Shown: piece after piece, positions 36,994-49,228 of the stretch
How positions within the stretch are numbered: the stretch's first letter is position 1
Layout: each line of letters opens with the position of its first letter
Source of the DNA: Choanephora cucurbitarum
Lineage: Eukaryota; Mucoromycota; Mucoromycetes; Mucorales; Choanephoraceae
Direction of reading: 5' to 3'
DNA: 64,000 nucleotides
NCBI GenBank assembly: GCA_025331435.1
Contig: JAIWNI010000093.1
Location: 47,617-111,616, forward strand
Notes under the pieces: model-generated
Database searches by the model: none
Seen by the model: the letters and a program-made list of their open reading frames with translations, nothing else
Told to the model about the DNA's origin: nothing
Position numbers and translations under genes: made by a program

Positions 36994-37387
36994 CATTGTG
37001 ATAAACGCTAAAGATATAGCCTGTAACTGAGTCATAGTTAGTATTTCCTTGATTTTTAATAGCTTGATTTGATACTGATCTTGTTTCAATTTCCATCTCT
37101 TCTTGGCTTTGGTGGAGTTTATTTTTTTATTTTTAGCTTGAAAATGACACATTAGTATCTAAGCAATGCTTATCCTATGTGTAATTGCTTTTTTCTGAAA
37201 TCAAGCAATAAAAGACGAAATGGTTCCTGAATTTTAGAGCTTCAAACACCATTAAAAAACTATTACGTCATGTATTGGCATTCTGTTGCGGTATCCAAAA
37301 GTTTATCCTATTTAAGCACTGACCTTTTTATTTTTGATTTGCAGCCTTTTTTTAATTTTTTTTTCTACTAATTTCATCATTATTACC
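33871..37387. other. 3.5-kb gene-poor tract with decayed coding traces
   Basis: Mostly AT-rich with scattered short open frames. One at 34228-34446 (+) contains SFRYRSLDNLFSKTPSN and one at 35164-35406 (-) contains VKHRILILAVMSSRW; both look like fragments of old coding sequence, but no family was recognised. The stretch before 37388 holds a CT microsatellite (36965-36992) and T-rich DNA expected of a promoter. Confidence 0.35.
36965..36992. repeat. (CT)n microsatellite
   Basis: About 14 uninterrupted CT units. Similar CT/GA tracts recur near 41861, 44599 and 47069 in this window. Confidence 0.9.
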
Positions 37388-39872
37388 ATGAATCTTTCAC
37401 CTAAGCAACTCCATTATTTTAAGCGAGAATTAATCACTGAACAACTAGACAAAGAAATCAACCTGTTAAACAAGAGCACATCAGACACATTTCTATCAGA
37501 CCAAAAGAATGATGCAGATTTCCCATTGTTAAGCTATGCCTTTGACAACCTGATTGCCGAATTCCCTCTACTGAAACATACCCATGATGATCAGTTCTGG
37601 CCTAAATGTCAACTACTGTTAGAAGAATTCAACAAGGCCCATCTAGGTGGTAATTATGCACCCTCTAAAATGGCCAGTACACTCCATAGAAAGAAGATCC
37701 AACACAAGATAAAGAAATCACTTGTGTTTGCCTTTTGTGCTTGTATCAAAACCATTCAAGGACCTGAAGAGAGTATTCGTATCGATCAGCCTATCTCTTC
37801 AGACACCTCAGTTTCTACACCAGCCTCACTGAATGTCAATATTGTGGCTGTACGACAGGTCACTGAAAAAAAGACATTACGAGATGTATCGCATGCTGAA
37901 TTTATGATTGAATCCCAAGGCCCCCACGATAAAGAACCCATCTATGTAGCCAGACGCCATGGCGATTTCCGTCGATTGCGAGAAGAACTCAAATACCATT
38001 TTAGACAGCAACACCTCTCTATCCCTCTTGTGCCTTCTAAATCATCTCAACAGACTACATTCTATCGTGAACGAGATCGTCTCTTGTTAAGATCATTTCT
38101 GAATCAATTGATAAGGGAACCTCAGATCCAGAAGAGCAGTGTCCTTAAGCAGTTCTTGACAGATCGCCCAGTGCTGTTTACACCAGAAGAAGAGCAGGAT
38201 GCTTTGGCCAGAGAACAAGCAGATCAAAAGCGTTGGTCAGAACAAGAGAAGTTCAAGAAAGAGCTAGACCGAAGAGTACTTGAGCTGAATGATACACTCC
38301 ATCAATTAAAGCATCAGATCATTCAACCAGGTGGTTTAGTAGGCGTGTTTGATATCGTCAAAAAGACAAAATCTATTCAGGATTTGCCTAATTCTCTTAA
38401 AAAGGCATTTGAATGGGGCCGTGTTAGGTAAGAAAAGAATTATACTCATGTATGGTTTTACATGTCATACTCACATTTATTTTACTATTCAACAGCTTTG
38501 CCTTTGCTCTACATCGTCAATTTGTCAGTGCAGATACAGCCGTCGATAACTTCAACAGCCTAAAGCATACACATTCACTAATGCCCTACAAGACACTCTC
38601 TGTCATCCTTCGTTTCTCTAATCCTATGATGATTGTCAAAAGTGTACTTGATCTGTTCTTAGCACAACCATTTGGTCAAAAGAGTCTATTTCAGAGGTAA
38701 AAAAAAAAAGACATTCATACGATCGATTGTGCTTTAACACAGTTGACAACAGAATCTTGATTTCCAATATGAGTGAAGAATCCAAATCAGCAGACAAAGA
38801 AATCAAACAGTTGGAGAATGCCATTCAAGACAAAATCATCTGTCAAAAACTATATCAAGCTGTCCGAACACCTCTAGCTAAGGATTATCAGCCTATCAAG
38901 GCATCAAGACGTATCGAACTCTTGACTGTTCTCAATCAACAGGCCATTGAACCCTGCCTGACAGAAGACCAATTCGCATTTGCAGAAAAGAACCTTGACT
39001 CTCTTGTGCGTCTATGGGAATTGTATGCTCAACAGTATGAACAAGAACGCATGACGGATCTAGTCTTCCAGGGCGTCACAGGTGAACTACTTAAAGAATT
39101 CATTTCGGTCTTTTATCAGCCTCTAGCTCAAGTCTATAAGGCAGCAGATATCAGCACAACCATTCGACATGTTGCTCTCTTTGTGGATGATTTGATCCAT
39201 GTAGTCAATGAGCAGGCTGATCAGGAGGCTGCCACTGTGTCTGATTCTATCCAGCCTTTTATTGATCTTGTGCAACGTCATGAAGCCAACTTTTATCAAT
39301 TTGTGCATAATGTCCATAGTCAAGAATCATCCACTGTATTTGATGAACTCGTTCAATATGTCGATAACCTCTTTACCTTTGTGGCCCAAGGCATACCTGG
39401 TGAAGTGGATCTTGATAGTTGTGTGGCTAGAGCAGGCATTCATTCAGAACAAGACAAGACGATCCTCAGAGCAGAAATTGATGCTATCTGTGACTATCGC
39501 TATAAACAAAAGGTCTATCGATTTGAACGACAAAAGAAGAAGATGATGGCCCAATCTCCTGCTGATATCGAACCTATCTATCCCTCACAAGAACAGCAAT
39601 CTCTGGATCTAATGACCAACACAAAAGACATGCCAGATAACTTCCAAGATATGGATGAGTTGGTGTTTGAAGATGATGATGATGAAGATGATGATGAAGA
39701 TGATAGCCAATCCAACCATTCGTTTGAAGTGGATCATGGCAGTAACCATAGCAACAGTAGTCATAGCAGTGGTAGTCATGTATCACATAAGGGAATCGAA
39801 AGACCTGTGCTACAACTGATACCCACTGTACTTTCTCATTTTATGGAAGATGTGAGAGGTTTAATGAATTAA
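37388..39872 (+). CDS. PX domain protein (PXB-PX-DUF3818)
   Basis: Three exons (37388-38427, 38496-38696, 38753-39872) give 786 residues. The start at 37388 (MNLSPKQLHYFKRELITEQ) opens directly with a fungal PXB domain; an upstream in-frame ATG at 37334 would add an implausible hydrophobic leader. A PX domain follows at about 155-270 (YVARRHGDFRRLREELKYHF, then RDRLLLRSFLNQL), then a helical DUF3818 region (FALHRQFVSADTAVDNF, LKTHSLMPYKTL-like segment). Near the C-terminus is an acidic run of Asp/Glu and a Ser/His-rich patch. The set matches yeast Ypr097w (Lec1) and relatives, phosphoinositide-binding proteins linked to lipid distribution. Tail-to-tail with the next gene, 16 bp apart. Confidence 0.9.
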
Positions 39873-39888
39873 TTTATTGATAATAAAG

Positions 39889-40807
39889 CTACCATCCTCT
39901 TGTGCCTGATTTATTTGCACCGTGCATCAGTAGATTTCGTAATACTTCCCAGCGTTGTTGACATACTTTAGGGCTGTGTTTTCCTTTTAGCTTACTAGAG
40001 GCTTCTTCCCATCGACCACCATGAAGTCGAGTGAGTACATGAGCCATCAGCAGTTTGTCTTCTTCCATTGTCCAGGTCTCATAGCCACGAATGACTGTAT
40101 CATCATAGTTGGTTTTAGGCGAAATAGAGGGCTCACTTAAGGGAGGAGATAGAATGGATCGTCTGCGTTGTTGATCTGCCTGCCGAGCTTCTTCTGGATG
40201 TACTGGGTCACGTGGTGGTGTAGGTGGGCGCCACTTGTTAGATGGATCTTGTTTTTGCGGGGCAAATAAAATAGCCTAAACATGTTTAGATTCTCTCTAT
40301 GCCAGATGATATCATGGTCTTCATTTACCTCTTCTGATGATTGTTGTTGTTGTTGTGCTTTACTTAAGACATAGGCAATCAAATCTTTGGCTGAAGGTCT
40401 TCTGGCTTTGATTTTCTCTTTTAAGGTCTAGAATCAAAGTCAATTTAAAGCCGATATGCTATTTTTAAAGATAATTATTTACTTGTGGAGGTGGTTCATC
40501 TTCTTCACTGTCAATTAAGTTGCCTTGTTCATCATATTCAACAAATGGTTTTGATTTTTCTAAATATAGGGTGATATTTAGCAAAAGAAAACAGAGCTCA
40601 TAAGTCCCATCTACCTTGAGCAGATAATCCTCGCGGCATATTAGGTGAACCTGTTCTTTTGAAATTCAGAATGATACGACGAACGGCTGATTGATTTAGA
40701 CCACATAAACGAGCAATTTTCTTTACATTGGCTCCAGCTTGGTAAGCACCAATCACTAGCCAGCGCTTAGCGTCACTTTTGTCTACAGATGAGGGTTGAA
40801 CTTTCAT
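39889..40807 (-). CDS. Psq-type HTH plus SANT/Myb nuclear protein
   Basis: Four exons (40807-40615, 40559-40483, 40427-40329, 40275-39889) give 251 residues. The N-terminus holds a homeodomain-like helix-turn-helix of psq/transposase style (VKKIARLCGLNQSAVRRII). The middle is acidic and Gln-rich (AQQQQQSSEE) with RPSAKDLIAYVLSKA. The C-terminus is a SANT/Myb repeat (YETWTMEEDKLLMAHVLTRL, GGRWEEASSKL, CQQRWEVLRNLL). Two DNA-binding-type modules suggest a transcription or chromatin factor; targets are unknown. An ATG 75 nt upstream (40882) is in frame, but the chosen start lies at the edge of conserved sequence. Head-to-head with the DUF202 gene, 123 bp between starts. Confidence 0.8.
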
Positions 40808-40930
40808 AGTGTATGGTAAGATAGAAAAAGGAAAGAAAGAAGGAAAGAAATTCCCACTTTCTCCGATAAGAATTTCTTGCATGACGTTAGGGAGTACTAT
40901 TTTTTTTTTTGTTTTGTTTGGTTAGTTATC
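40808..40930. promoter_or_regulatory. Compact divergent promoter
   Basis: Only 123 bp separate the start codons of two divergent genes (SANT protein and DUF202 protein). Purine-rich then T-rich sequence; no TATA box. The two genes must share or interleave promoter elements. Confidence 0.5.
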
Positions 40931-41509
40931 ATGTCAAGGCATGCAGAAGCTGGTCCTTCTTCATGGAGGCCTATTGAAAACACAGTGCAACCGAAAGTGG
41001 AATATGCAGCAGAAGTAAAGCGATTCAAGACAAACAGGCTTGAAGACTGTCTAGACTATGCTATTCTGGTGTCGAACAATGCCAGTATGGCAAGAGATCA
41101 CTTGGCCAACGAACGAAACTGGCTTACTTGGTTTCGACTCTCTTGTACATTAATTATCTTGGGTTAGGAACAATGAAACAAAGCTTGAGATTGTTGAAGC
41201 TTATAGAGGTTATTAGGATTTACTGTGTTATTGCAGTTCAGGTTGCCTGAAGAGGACGAAAAGGAAGAAATACATATTATGAAGCCTGTTGACTTCACTA
41301 GTAAACCGATTGGTTTTATCTTTGTCACTATCGGCATTGCTTGCTTTCTTGTGGGTGTAGGCAAATACTTTAAGAACCAGCGACTTTTGGTGAAACAGGC
41401 TACTTACATTGAAGCAGGTTGGGGTAGTTTTGTGACAGCAGGCCTCTTGTTTTCTGTTGTATGTTCTGTTATGATTATTGCATCTTTCAATGCTGCAAAG
41501 CATACCTGA
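40931..41509 (+). CDS. DUF202 three-helix membrane protein
   Basis: Exons 40931-41162 and 41217-41509 give 174 residues. The signature ARDHLANERNWLTWFRLS directly precedes the first of three hydrophobic segments (LSCTLIILGFTVLLQF, IGFIFVTIGIACFLVGVG and the last about 25 residues before AAKHT). This is the DUF202 fold found alone in small membrane proteins and as the membrane part of the vacuolar VTC polyphosphate complex. There is no SPX or polymerase domain, so it is comparable to Vtc1-like or stand-alone DUF202 proteins; the exact role is not determined. The about 70-residue N-terminal extension is hydrophilic. Confidence 0.85.
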
Positions 41510-41856
41510 TGCTTCTTCTTTTTTTTTTGAACAATGTATATAATAAAGTAGCTTCTCTTTTAATGAGGTTATGACTCCATTCTGTTTAGATAGTGTCCCT
41601 TTCGGGCAAATGAAGTAGAATGTTGATTCCTGAACGAATATTCTTCTGCTCTCAAGATCGCACATTATCCCTAGATTGTTGGTAATAGGAACAGAGACTA
41701 TCATCATGTCTTTGCTAGCCAATTCTATATATGTAGTGGCTATTCATCGATTGTGTTAAAGGAGGTATACTTCTAAATTATTTTACTCCACTAAAACGCA
41801 GGAAGACCATCTACATATCAAAGGCTTTGAGACGTTTTATTGCTAATGACTCTTTC

Positions 41857-41891
<35 letters not shown>

Positions 41892-42451
41892 AAGTTGTAA
41901 CTTCTTTGGATTACCTGCGACGATACTTTCCATTTATCGACAGCTTCTACACAAATCTGCATTTATCATCTTCATACACATTACTCTGATCAACTAGTTT
42001 AGAAACGATGATAGGAGACAGCAGAAAAAAAAATCAAAGAAGGGAAGTGGCATGTGGGGCAATTCCAGTTTATATATTCCGTAATTTTACGAGGAAGTTG
42101 GCCAGTGTTAAGACTTTGTAATCCTCATGCGACTAGCATATCAATGCTAGATCATTGTTGAACAGGACGTCAAATAGATTATCAACAATGCCCTTGCTTT
42201 TTCTTGTCAGCTTTCCTTGATTTGATACTGTCTAAAAGGTAATCTTCAGCAAAGCAAAGGACCTAAATTTAAACAGTAGATGTCTCTCATGCACATAATC
42301 GCAAACACCTTGGCCCTTCAGATAACTAACATATATCAACCTGCATCAATTTCGAAGCGGATATTGAATGTACCATGAAGGAGTTAAAATGCATTACGCA
42401 GTGTGAATGTGTGTGTGTTTTTCTCTTTTATTTTTTAATACTTGTAATATC
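41510..42451. other. Intergenic with (AG)n microsatellite
   Basis: No gene supported. An (AG)n run lies at about 41860-41887. The last 60 bp before VPS27 is T-rich. Confidence 0.6.
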
Positions 42452-44303
42452 ATGTCTTGGTGGGGACAAAGTGCATTTGAAGAAACAATAGGCAAGTACA
42501 CCAGTCAAGAAAAGAAACAGTCAAACTTACTTTTGTACATGATTAGAAAAGGCAACTTCCGAACTATTGCCAGGTGGACAAGAAGACCTTGTCCTGAACT
42601 TGGACATCAGTGACCAGATTAGAAGCAAGAAAGTCAATGCCAAAGATGCTATGCGTCTATTGAAAAAGAGACTTTCTCATGCCAATCCCAACGTTCAACT
42701 AGCTACTCTTTCAGTAAGTAATAGGAGGCTTCAGCAGTGGTTTGCTCACAGTCTGTCGAATTTTAGTTGGTTGATACCTGCGTCAAAAACGGAGGAGACT
42801 TATTTGTCAGAGAAATTGCTTCAAGAGAATTCATGGATGAATTAGTGCTTATCTTAAGGGTAAGTCATACTGAAAGAAGCAAGAATGGCTTTCTCACTTG
42901 CTTGTTTCTGATTAGCGTGATAGCAATCCAGAAGTAAGAAACAAAATCTTGTCTATCATTCAGACCTGGGGATTGGCCTCTAAGAACAAGCCAACATTAA
43001 GTTACATGTATGATACTTATGCTTTATTGAAAGCAGAGGGCACCTCATTTCCTCCTGTGGATGTGAATGCAGATAGTATTCTATTAGAGACAGCTGCTGT
43101 AAAGTATAAAGGGACGTGATAGCAGAAAAAGGGATGACTCATCCAATGCATTGTTTATAGGCACCTGAATGGTCAGACTCAGATGTCTGTGATCGATGTC
43201 GTACACCTTTCACACTGACCAATCGAAAGCATCATTGTAGAAACTGCGGTGGTACCTTCTGTCAACAATGTTCTGCCAAGACAATGCCCTTGCCTAAATT
43301 GGGTATCAACGAAAGCGTCAGAGTCTGTGATGGCTGCTATATCAAACTCAAGTTAGAAAAGGCTTCTGTTCAGACAGCTACTCCCAAGCCAGCTGCCATA
43401 CCCCCTCCCTCAACCAATCAGACAGAGGATAGCGACAATTTTGATGATGACATGAAGCGCGCCATTGAACTTTCCTTGAAGGAAGCAGAACAGAGTAAGA
43501 ACAGCTATAGTGCTGGCTATGTGGCTCCAAAAGAACCAGAACCACAAAGAGAAACAACCCCAGCAAATGATGAGGAAGATGATGCTGATTTAGCAGCTGC
43601 CATTGCTGCTTCTTTACGTGATCTTGAAATTGCTCAACAACCTACAAAAAAGACAAACACAAACGAACTGTCATCTGTTGAGATGGAAAACATCTTGTTG
43701 TTCTCTACACTGATGGATCGTGTCTATGCTTCAGGTGGCGATGTCTCAAACGATACTCAGATCAACCAACTGTATACACAAATCGGCACACTTCAGCCTA
43801 AATTAGTCAAGAACTTGAATGAGACCATTCAGAAACGAAATGCTTTCATTGAGTTGCATGAAAAACTCAATATGGCTGTGCGTGCCTATGATAGATTACT
43901 GGAAGAACGCTTGAGGGGTGTTCGACAGCAACCATCTACTTATTATCTGCCTGAACAACAATATCAACCTCAACCTTTGTATCACCAGGCTTATTATCAG
44001 CCATCACCTCAACAACAGCAACAACAGCCATCTGCCTATTATCCTACACCTAGCCCTCATATGGCTACACCCACTACACCCTCGCAAGACCATACAAACC
44101 AGCAGGATATGAGTCAATACTATTCAGCTCCACCTCATTATCAGCTCTCACCCCAAGTGACAGATCAACATGCTTATCCACAACAGCAACAGCAGCAACA
44201 ACCTTACCCACAGCCACAACAGCAACAACAACCTTATCCACAACAATCACAACAGCAACACTATACAAAGCCTATAGATGAAGCTCCTCTTATTGACCTA
44301 TAA
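42452..44303 (+). CDS. VPS27: ESCRT-0 subunit Vps27
   Basis: Five exons (42452-42491, 42547-42713, 42767-42859, 42916-43098, 43161-44303) give 541 residues. A VHS domain (about 1-145) contains [44 protein letters not shown] and IIQTWG. The FYVE zinc finger (about 162-222) has [20 protein letters not shown] and VRVCDGCY. Two ubiquitin-interacting motifs follow ([26 protein letters not shown]), then a coiled GAT-like segment, a Gln/Pro/Tyr-rich region and a terminal clathrin box (PLIDL). Vps27 binds ubiquitinated cargo and PI3P on endosomes and recruits ESCRT-I. The first intron is of GC-AG type (GCAAGT donor), required to give the TIEKATSE frame. Confidence 0.97.
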
Positions 44304-44707
44304 ATCAGACCTTATAATAAAGCTATAAAATATACGAGCCAAACTGATAAACACATCCATCAAGCTTTACACTAAGTTTAGCTATGCTTAATCCATGAAC
44401 AAAGGATATCTGTTATAAGAATCCTTTCTTACTGTTCTGTGTGTTACCATGTTTTTTTCACTTGCATTGTTAAAGGTACAATAGAATAAGGTTACACGAA
44501 CGCAGACTTTCTATTGAATTCATTCTGAGAGGAAGAGCACCAACACTTATAGATACACCCTTTCTCAAAATGATGTCGCACTTCTCTAGACTTGATGTCT
44601 CTCTCTCTCTCTCTCTAGATCGAAGCTGCTGCACCAAGATTCAGTAAAAGAAGGTACTCAATAGCTAATCTAAAAGAATGCTAACAGTCACTCATTGTCT
44701 TCTATAG
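44304..44707. other. Short intergenic with (CT)n run
   Basis: CT microsatellite at 44599-44616; possible 5' remnant exon of the following pseudogene around 44618-44652, not provable. Confidence 0.4.
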
Positions 44708-45906
44708 TCTGGAGGGACTGAAGATGAAGTTAGGAGACGGTGATGAAGAAGACAAGACTGCTTTGAAGAAATTCAATGAGCAAAGAAAAAGAGTAATTGA
44801 CGAGCTCAAGGACAGCCAAGCCCGCAATTCGTCCGCTGATCTTGACAAGCTCTTGTATGTATAAAGGGTTTTGATGAATTTCATATGCGTACTAATGCTA
44901 TCTTTAGAATAATTCAAAGCATTGTAAAGGTCGATTTGAGTACCAGTGCTGACTTGACAGCATACGTCAAGAAGAAGAAAAAAAAAGGACAAATATAGTA
45001 AGCCTCAGCGCTTACGTATGTCTTTGAAGAAAGAACTGGAAGGTATACTTGAAGTGTTGATCAACTTGCTGCTTTTTCGTATTGTCTGTTTTATTAAGTG
45101 TCATCCATCGTCATCAATGATCTAGGAATTCTGTGAAGATAACGATTCAAAGAAGAAGTTGATGTTGATCAACATGGATCTTGAAGGTGCTGAAGAAAGA
45201 GCTGTTGCTGTGCTTCTGAATTTGCAAGTAGCTTCCTAAATATGTATTGCACAATCATCTTACAAGTTTCATAGGCTCGATGATCTGACTATTGACAAGA
45301 AGCAAATGAATGAAATGGGTGTTCAGTCTGGTCTTTTGGCTGGTATCTGCAGCTTGTTCAAGGTCTCTATGAAGCACGATCCCCATTGGTAATTATACGT
45401 TCTATTGGCCAACTTGACAATATAGACTAATCCGTAGTGTCTAGATACAACAAGGTCTTGTTTGAGGTTGATGCCTTAAAGAACTGTCTCCCCGACTATG
45501 TCGTAGAAGTGGGTGGCAATGACTTGATTGTCAACATTGGTTGCTGAGGTGAAAGAAGAAGGCAGTTCAAAGAATCCTTGGATACATACCGCCTTGGCCT
45601 CTTTGGTTTCCACATGTTGTGGAGTTACAAGCTAAAGAACTCGCTTGTTTTCCAAGCAGAAGGTATGATATAAAGAGTATCAAAGACAGATCAGCAAATA
45701 ACCCTAAGGATAGCTTGATGCCTTTCTTTTTCTTTTAGTGTCTAATATTGTTGAGGATCTGCTTGATGATGAAAGTTGGTGATTTGGTTGTCCCCTACAC
45801 CTTTGACGATTTGAGCATCATCAGCAGCCAACTTAACACAATGTACAATATTTCCTTGCTGTACCAAAAGCATTGTGTTGTGACCGAAAAAGAAGCAATT
45901 GATTAA
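44708..45906 (+). pseudogene. PD-(D/E)XK-like gene, inactivated paralogue
   Basis: Co-linear with the intact gene at 54666-56079, with introns at corresponding places (for example KLL|IIQSIVKVD against KLL|AVQRIVLLD). Recognisable blocks in order: LKMKLGDGDEEDKTALKKFNEQRK, MGVQSGLLAGICSLFKVS, LPDYVVEVGGND, DTYRLGLFGFHMLWSYKLKNSLVFQAE, and VPYTFDDLSIISSQLNTMYN. The frame is broken exactly where the ExK of the nuclease core should be: a TGA follows NIGC, and AEVKEEG is readable only one base off. A second frameshift lies near 45768 (LLDD then KVGDLVV). Thus the putative catalytic part is dead, while the flanks still resemble the paralogue. Confidence 0.75.
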
Positions 45907-47581
45907 CTTTGAAGCAATTAAAGAGATATGTAACTTCCCTAATACAACACTAGATTCAACAACCAATGTCTTTGTCATTAATTAAGCTGCTTCCTCAATA
46001 GAAGTATTTGTGTATGTGTATATTATCATGATAACATAAACCCCTGCGACTCTCACTTATACATTGTCTTCTGTATTCATTGTCTTTTGTATTCGTCGTC
46101 TCTTACACTTATAAGTCTGTTGTAATTCAATAGTCAGTATGTAACTTGACAGTCTGTCCTTGCATTGCAGTTATTAACTAGCACTGCGGCTCACAGAATG
46201 AAATTTTTAATGATTGTGTGTATGAATTCCTCATTTTTCTCAGCTCTTCTGCGAGTGAGATTTGCCTGTCAAAGACTTTCAGGATTTGAATTTCATATTC
46301 TGATGTTCATATGTCGTGTCTGTAATATCAGTAATCAACTTGACAAAAGAAAACAATGAAGAAGGATAAAACGTTGTTCACATTGAATGAACTTCGAGGA
46401 GGGACGAACCCTTGCCCAAACATCCGTTAACAGCAATACTGCGCAGAAGGTCAAAAAAAATTAAACAAAAAGTTGAACAAGAGCAGTTGCTACAAGAAAC
46501 AATGCAAAGAAAATATAGGGAAGAAAAGCGAGTAACCCCATAAAGCAATTTTTAAGCTCATGACAAGGAGATTCGGCCACATGTGGGACTTTTCTTTCAA
46601 AATATCATAAAAAAAAGAGAAGTTAGTTGCTGACTGAGAACTTTATTCAAAGCATCATACAACCCTAAGCTCCTCCCTTGATATGCAATGAAGTCGAGAT
46701 TGTGAACATACATTGAGCTTGGTGGCACAAAGTAGAATTGTGTCTTAAATAAATGTCCTGATTTAATGATGCATCTAGCTTACAATACATCACACATGGT
46801 TCGCTAAGTCATCAAAATGCAGACCCATCAATCTATCTGTTAAGTCAAGATGAGTTAAACAAGATTAAAGAGAAGGCTTCATTCAGTGCAGAATGAAAAG
46901 CTGTCCTGTGTCGTACTTGAAGATAGTCTTATTTAAAGAGTAAAGTCAATTGCAAAAAAATATCTAGCAGGCAGTTTTGAGAAAGGCAAAAAGAAAAAAG
47001 AAAATGGTAGGAAGCAATTGATGAGCTTTTGGAAACAGAGGGATCTCATAGTGCCATAAATAATGTTTCTCTCTCTCTCTCTCTCTCTCTGTTATCATAA
47101 AGACTGCTGATTGTGCTGCCCTTAAGAGAAAATATATACCCGCTTATCTAACTACTACCTCTGTTTCTTTAAGCTCTGTCACACTGAATGATTTGAGGAA
47201 TTGAGCAAGAGCTCCTTTGTTGTTAATTACAGAAAATCTCGACAGGTGATGAGTGATTATGAAAGAAACGGAAGCTGCTTCTCTCAAAACTCAGTTCATC
47301 AGTTCATTCTTTTTCCCACTAAAGGGCTACTTTAGCCAACTTGGCTGATCAATCCATTCTTGGGCAACAAATGAACGCTTTCCAAGAAGAGCTTGACCGA
47401 TTCAGTTTCTCTGATCCACTTGAGTTTATGATTGTCCGTACAAGCAAAGTCAAAAAAAAAAAAATAAGCAGTGAATTTCGAAAATCTGCTTTAAAAAGAG
47501 TCACATTCTGACGTGGGGGGTGTTAGACAACTTTTTTTTTCGGTCCCTTCTTGATACTTTCTTCTAACCAATTCAATCATA
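45907..47581. other. 1.7-kb intergenic with a possible coding remnant
   Basis: Holds a CT microsatellite at 47069-47090. An open frame at about 47325-47510 (+) reads ATLANLADQSILGQQMNAFQ and continues about 40 codons to a stop; it may be an exon remnant, but no family was recognised. The last 60 bp is the pyrimidine-rich prohibitin leader. Confidence 0.35.
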
Positions 47582-48544
47582 ATGGCTACTGCTATTCTTG
47601 ACAAGATTGCCAAGCTTGCTATCCCTGCTGGTCTTCTTATTGGTGGTGTTCAATCTGCCATGTATGATGGTATGTAGCAGTTGCTTAAATTTTGTTCAAA
47701 TGAATCGATAGACTTATATATCTATTTTTCTGCGTAGTCCAAGGTGGTCATCGTGCAGTTATCTTCGACCGTATTCAAGGTGTTCGTTCCGAATCAGTTG
47801 GTGAAGGTACTCACTTTTTGTTGCCTTGGCTTCAACGTGCCGTCTTGTTCGATGTTCGTACCAAGCCTCGTAATATCTCCACCACCACTGGTTCTAAGGA
47901 TATGCAAATGGTCTCTTTGACCCTTCGTGTCCTTCACCGTCCCGAAATCAAGAACTTGCCCTCTATCTACCAAAACTTGGGTCTTGATTACGATGAAAGA
48001 GTTTTGCCTTCTATTGGTAACGAAGTCCTCAAGTCTATTGTTGCTCAATTCGATGCTTCTGAATTGATTACTCAACGTGAAGTTGTTTCTGCCAAGATTC
48101 GTGAAGAATTATACAAGCGTGCCAGAGATTTCAACATTGCTTTAGAAGATGTTTCTATCGTAAGTTATTTTCTTATAGAAAAAGAAAGGATGATCACTTA
48201 CCCCATTTCTCTTTTAGACTCATATGACTTTCGGTAAAGAATTCACCAATGCAGTTGAACAAAAGCAAATTGCCCAACAAGAAGCTGAACGTGCCAAGTT
48301 CATTGTCGAACGTGCTGAACAAGAAAAGCAAGCTGCCATTATTCGTGCTGAAGGTGACTCACAAGCTGCCGAAATGATTTCTTCAGCTCTTGCTAAGGCT
48401 GGTGATGGTTTCGTTGCTTTCAGAAAGATTGAAGCCAGTAAGGAAATTGCACACACCTTGGCTAACTCTCGCAATGTCACCTATTTGCCCAGCAACAAGG
48501 GTGGTAACGGCTCCAACATGCTTCTCAATGTCGGTTCTGCTTAG
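47582..48544 (+). CDS. PHB1: Prohibitin 1 (mitochondrial)
   Basis: Three exons (47582-47669, 47738-48159, 48218-48544) give 278 residues, the usual prohibitin length. An N-terminal hydrophobic anchor ([19 protein letters not shown]) is followed by the SPFH/Band-7 domain: [56 protein letters not shown], and [19 protein letters not shown]. Then comes the coiled coil [20 protein letters not shown]. Prohibitin 1 assembles with prohibitin 2 into ring complexes in the mitochondrial inner membrane that stabilise respiratory proteins and restrain m-AAA proteases. The sequence is strongly conserved; nothing unusual. Confidence 0.98.
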
Positions 48545-49228
48545 AAAAGAATCGTATCATATGTATGTGTTTGTAGGTGTGTGTGTGTGTGTGTATTTTA
48601 TATTGTGTATTTTTCTATCATAAAAGAAAAAAAAAGTTAAATGTCAACTGTTGCAAAAATGTATGGATGGAAAGTGTTGATCAAATCTACTTTGAGACGA
48701 GACAACTACGAAGAAAGGAACTGTCTGTAAGTGACATATTGATGCGCTAAAAAAAAGAGAGAGAGGACCTTTGTATGATAAATTGACTAGCATGTACTTG
48801 TATCCCAACATATTGAGTGACTAACTTTTTTGAGCATACAAGACGGGCTCTTGACTTGAGATGTTAACTACGGAAAAGGATGAACTATATAGCTAGTATT
48901 ATGATACCAAGTGGAATGCTTGATTCAGAATATAACAATGTCAGAGAAACAAAGCTGAATTCTAAAGTTGTTAGATACTAAAACAGAAGCAAACATGAAC
49001 ACCTTGACATTTTTTAAGCGAAGTTATACACTACTCCAATATGAAGCAACTCTGCAATTGGTTTACTCAGATAAACTTTATGCGGATCAAGCACTAGTGA
49101 TGTACCTTAAATGAAACGAGAGTCAATTGATCACGTGATTTAGTGGTCACTTAAGAAATAGCGACAATGAAATATCTGATTTTTTTGTCTTTTTCTTTTG
49201 TCAACCCATAAGTTACATATTCTTTTCA
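48545..49228. other. Intergenic, nothing recognised
   Basis: Contains a short GT run (about 48577-48595) in the prohibitin 3' UTR and otherwise AT-rich DNA without ORFs of note. Confidence 0.6.

Noticed and set aside
37334..37387. Signal-like start MICSLFLIFFSTN for the PX protein
   Set aside because: It is T-rich leader sequence in frame by chance; the PXB domain begins at the second ATG and PX proteins of this type are cytosolic.
41228..41722. 164-codon minus-strand ORF opposite the DUF202 gene
   Set aside because: It is antisense to a well-supported spliced membrane-protein gene and has no recognisable domain.
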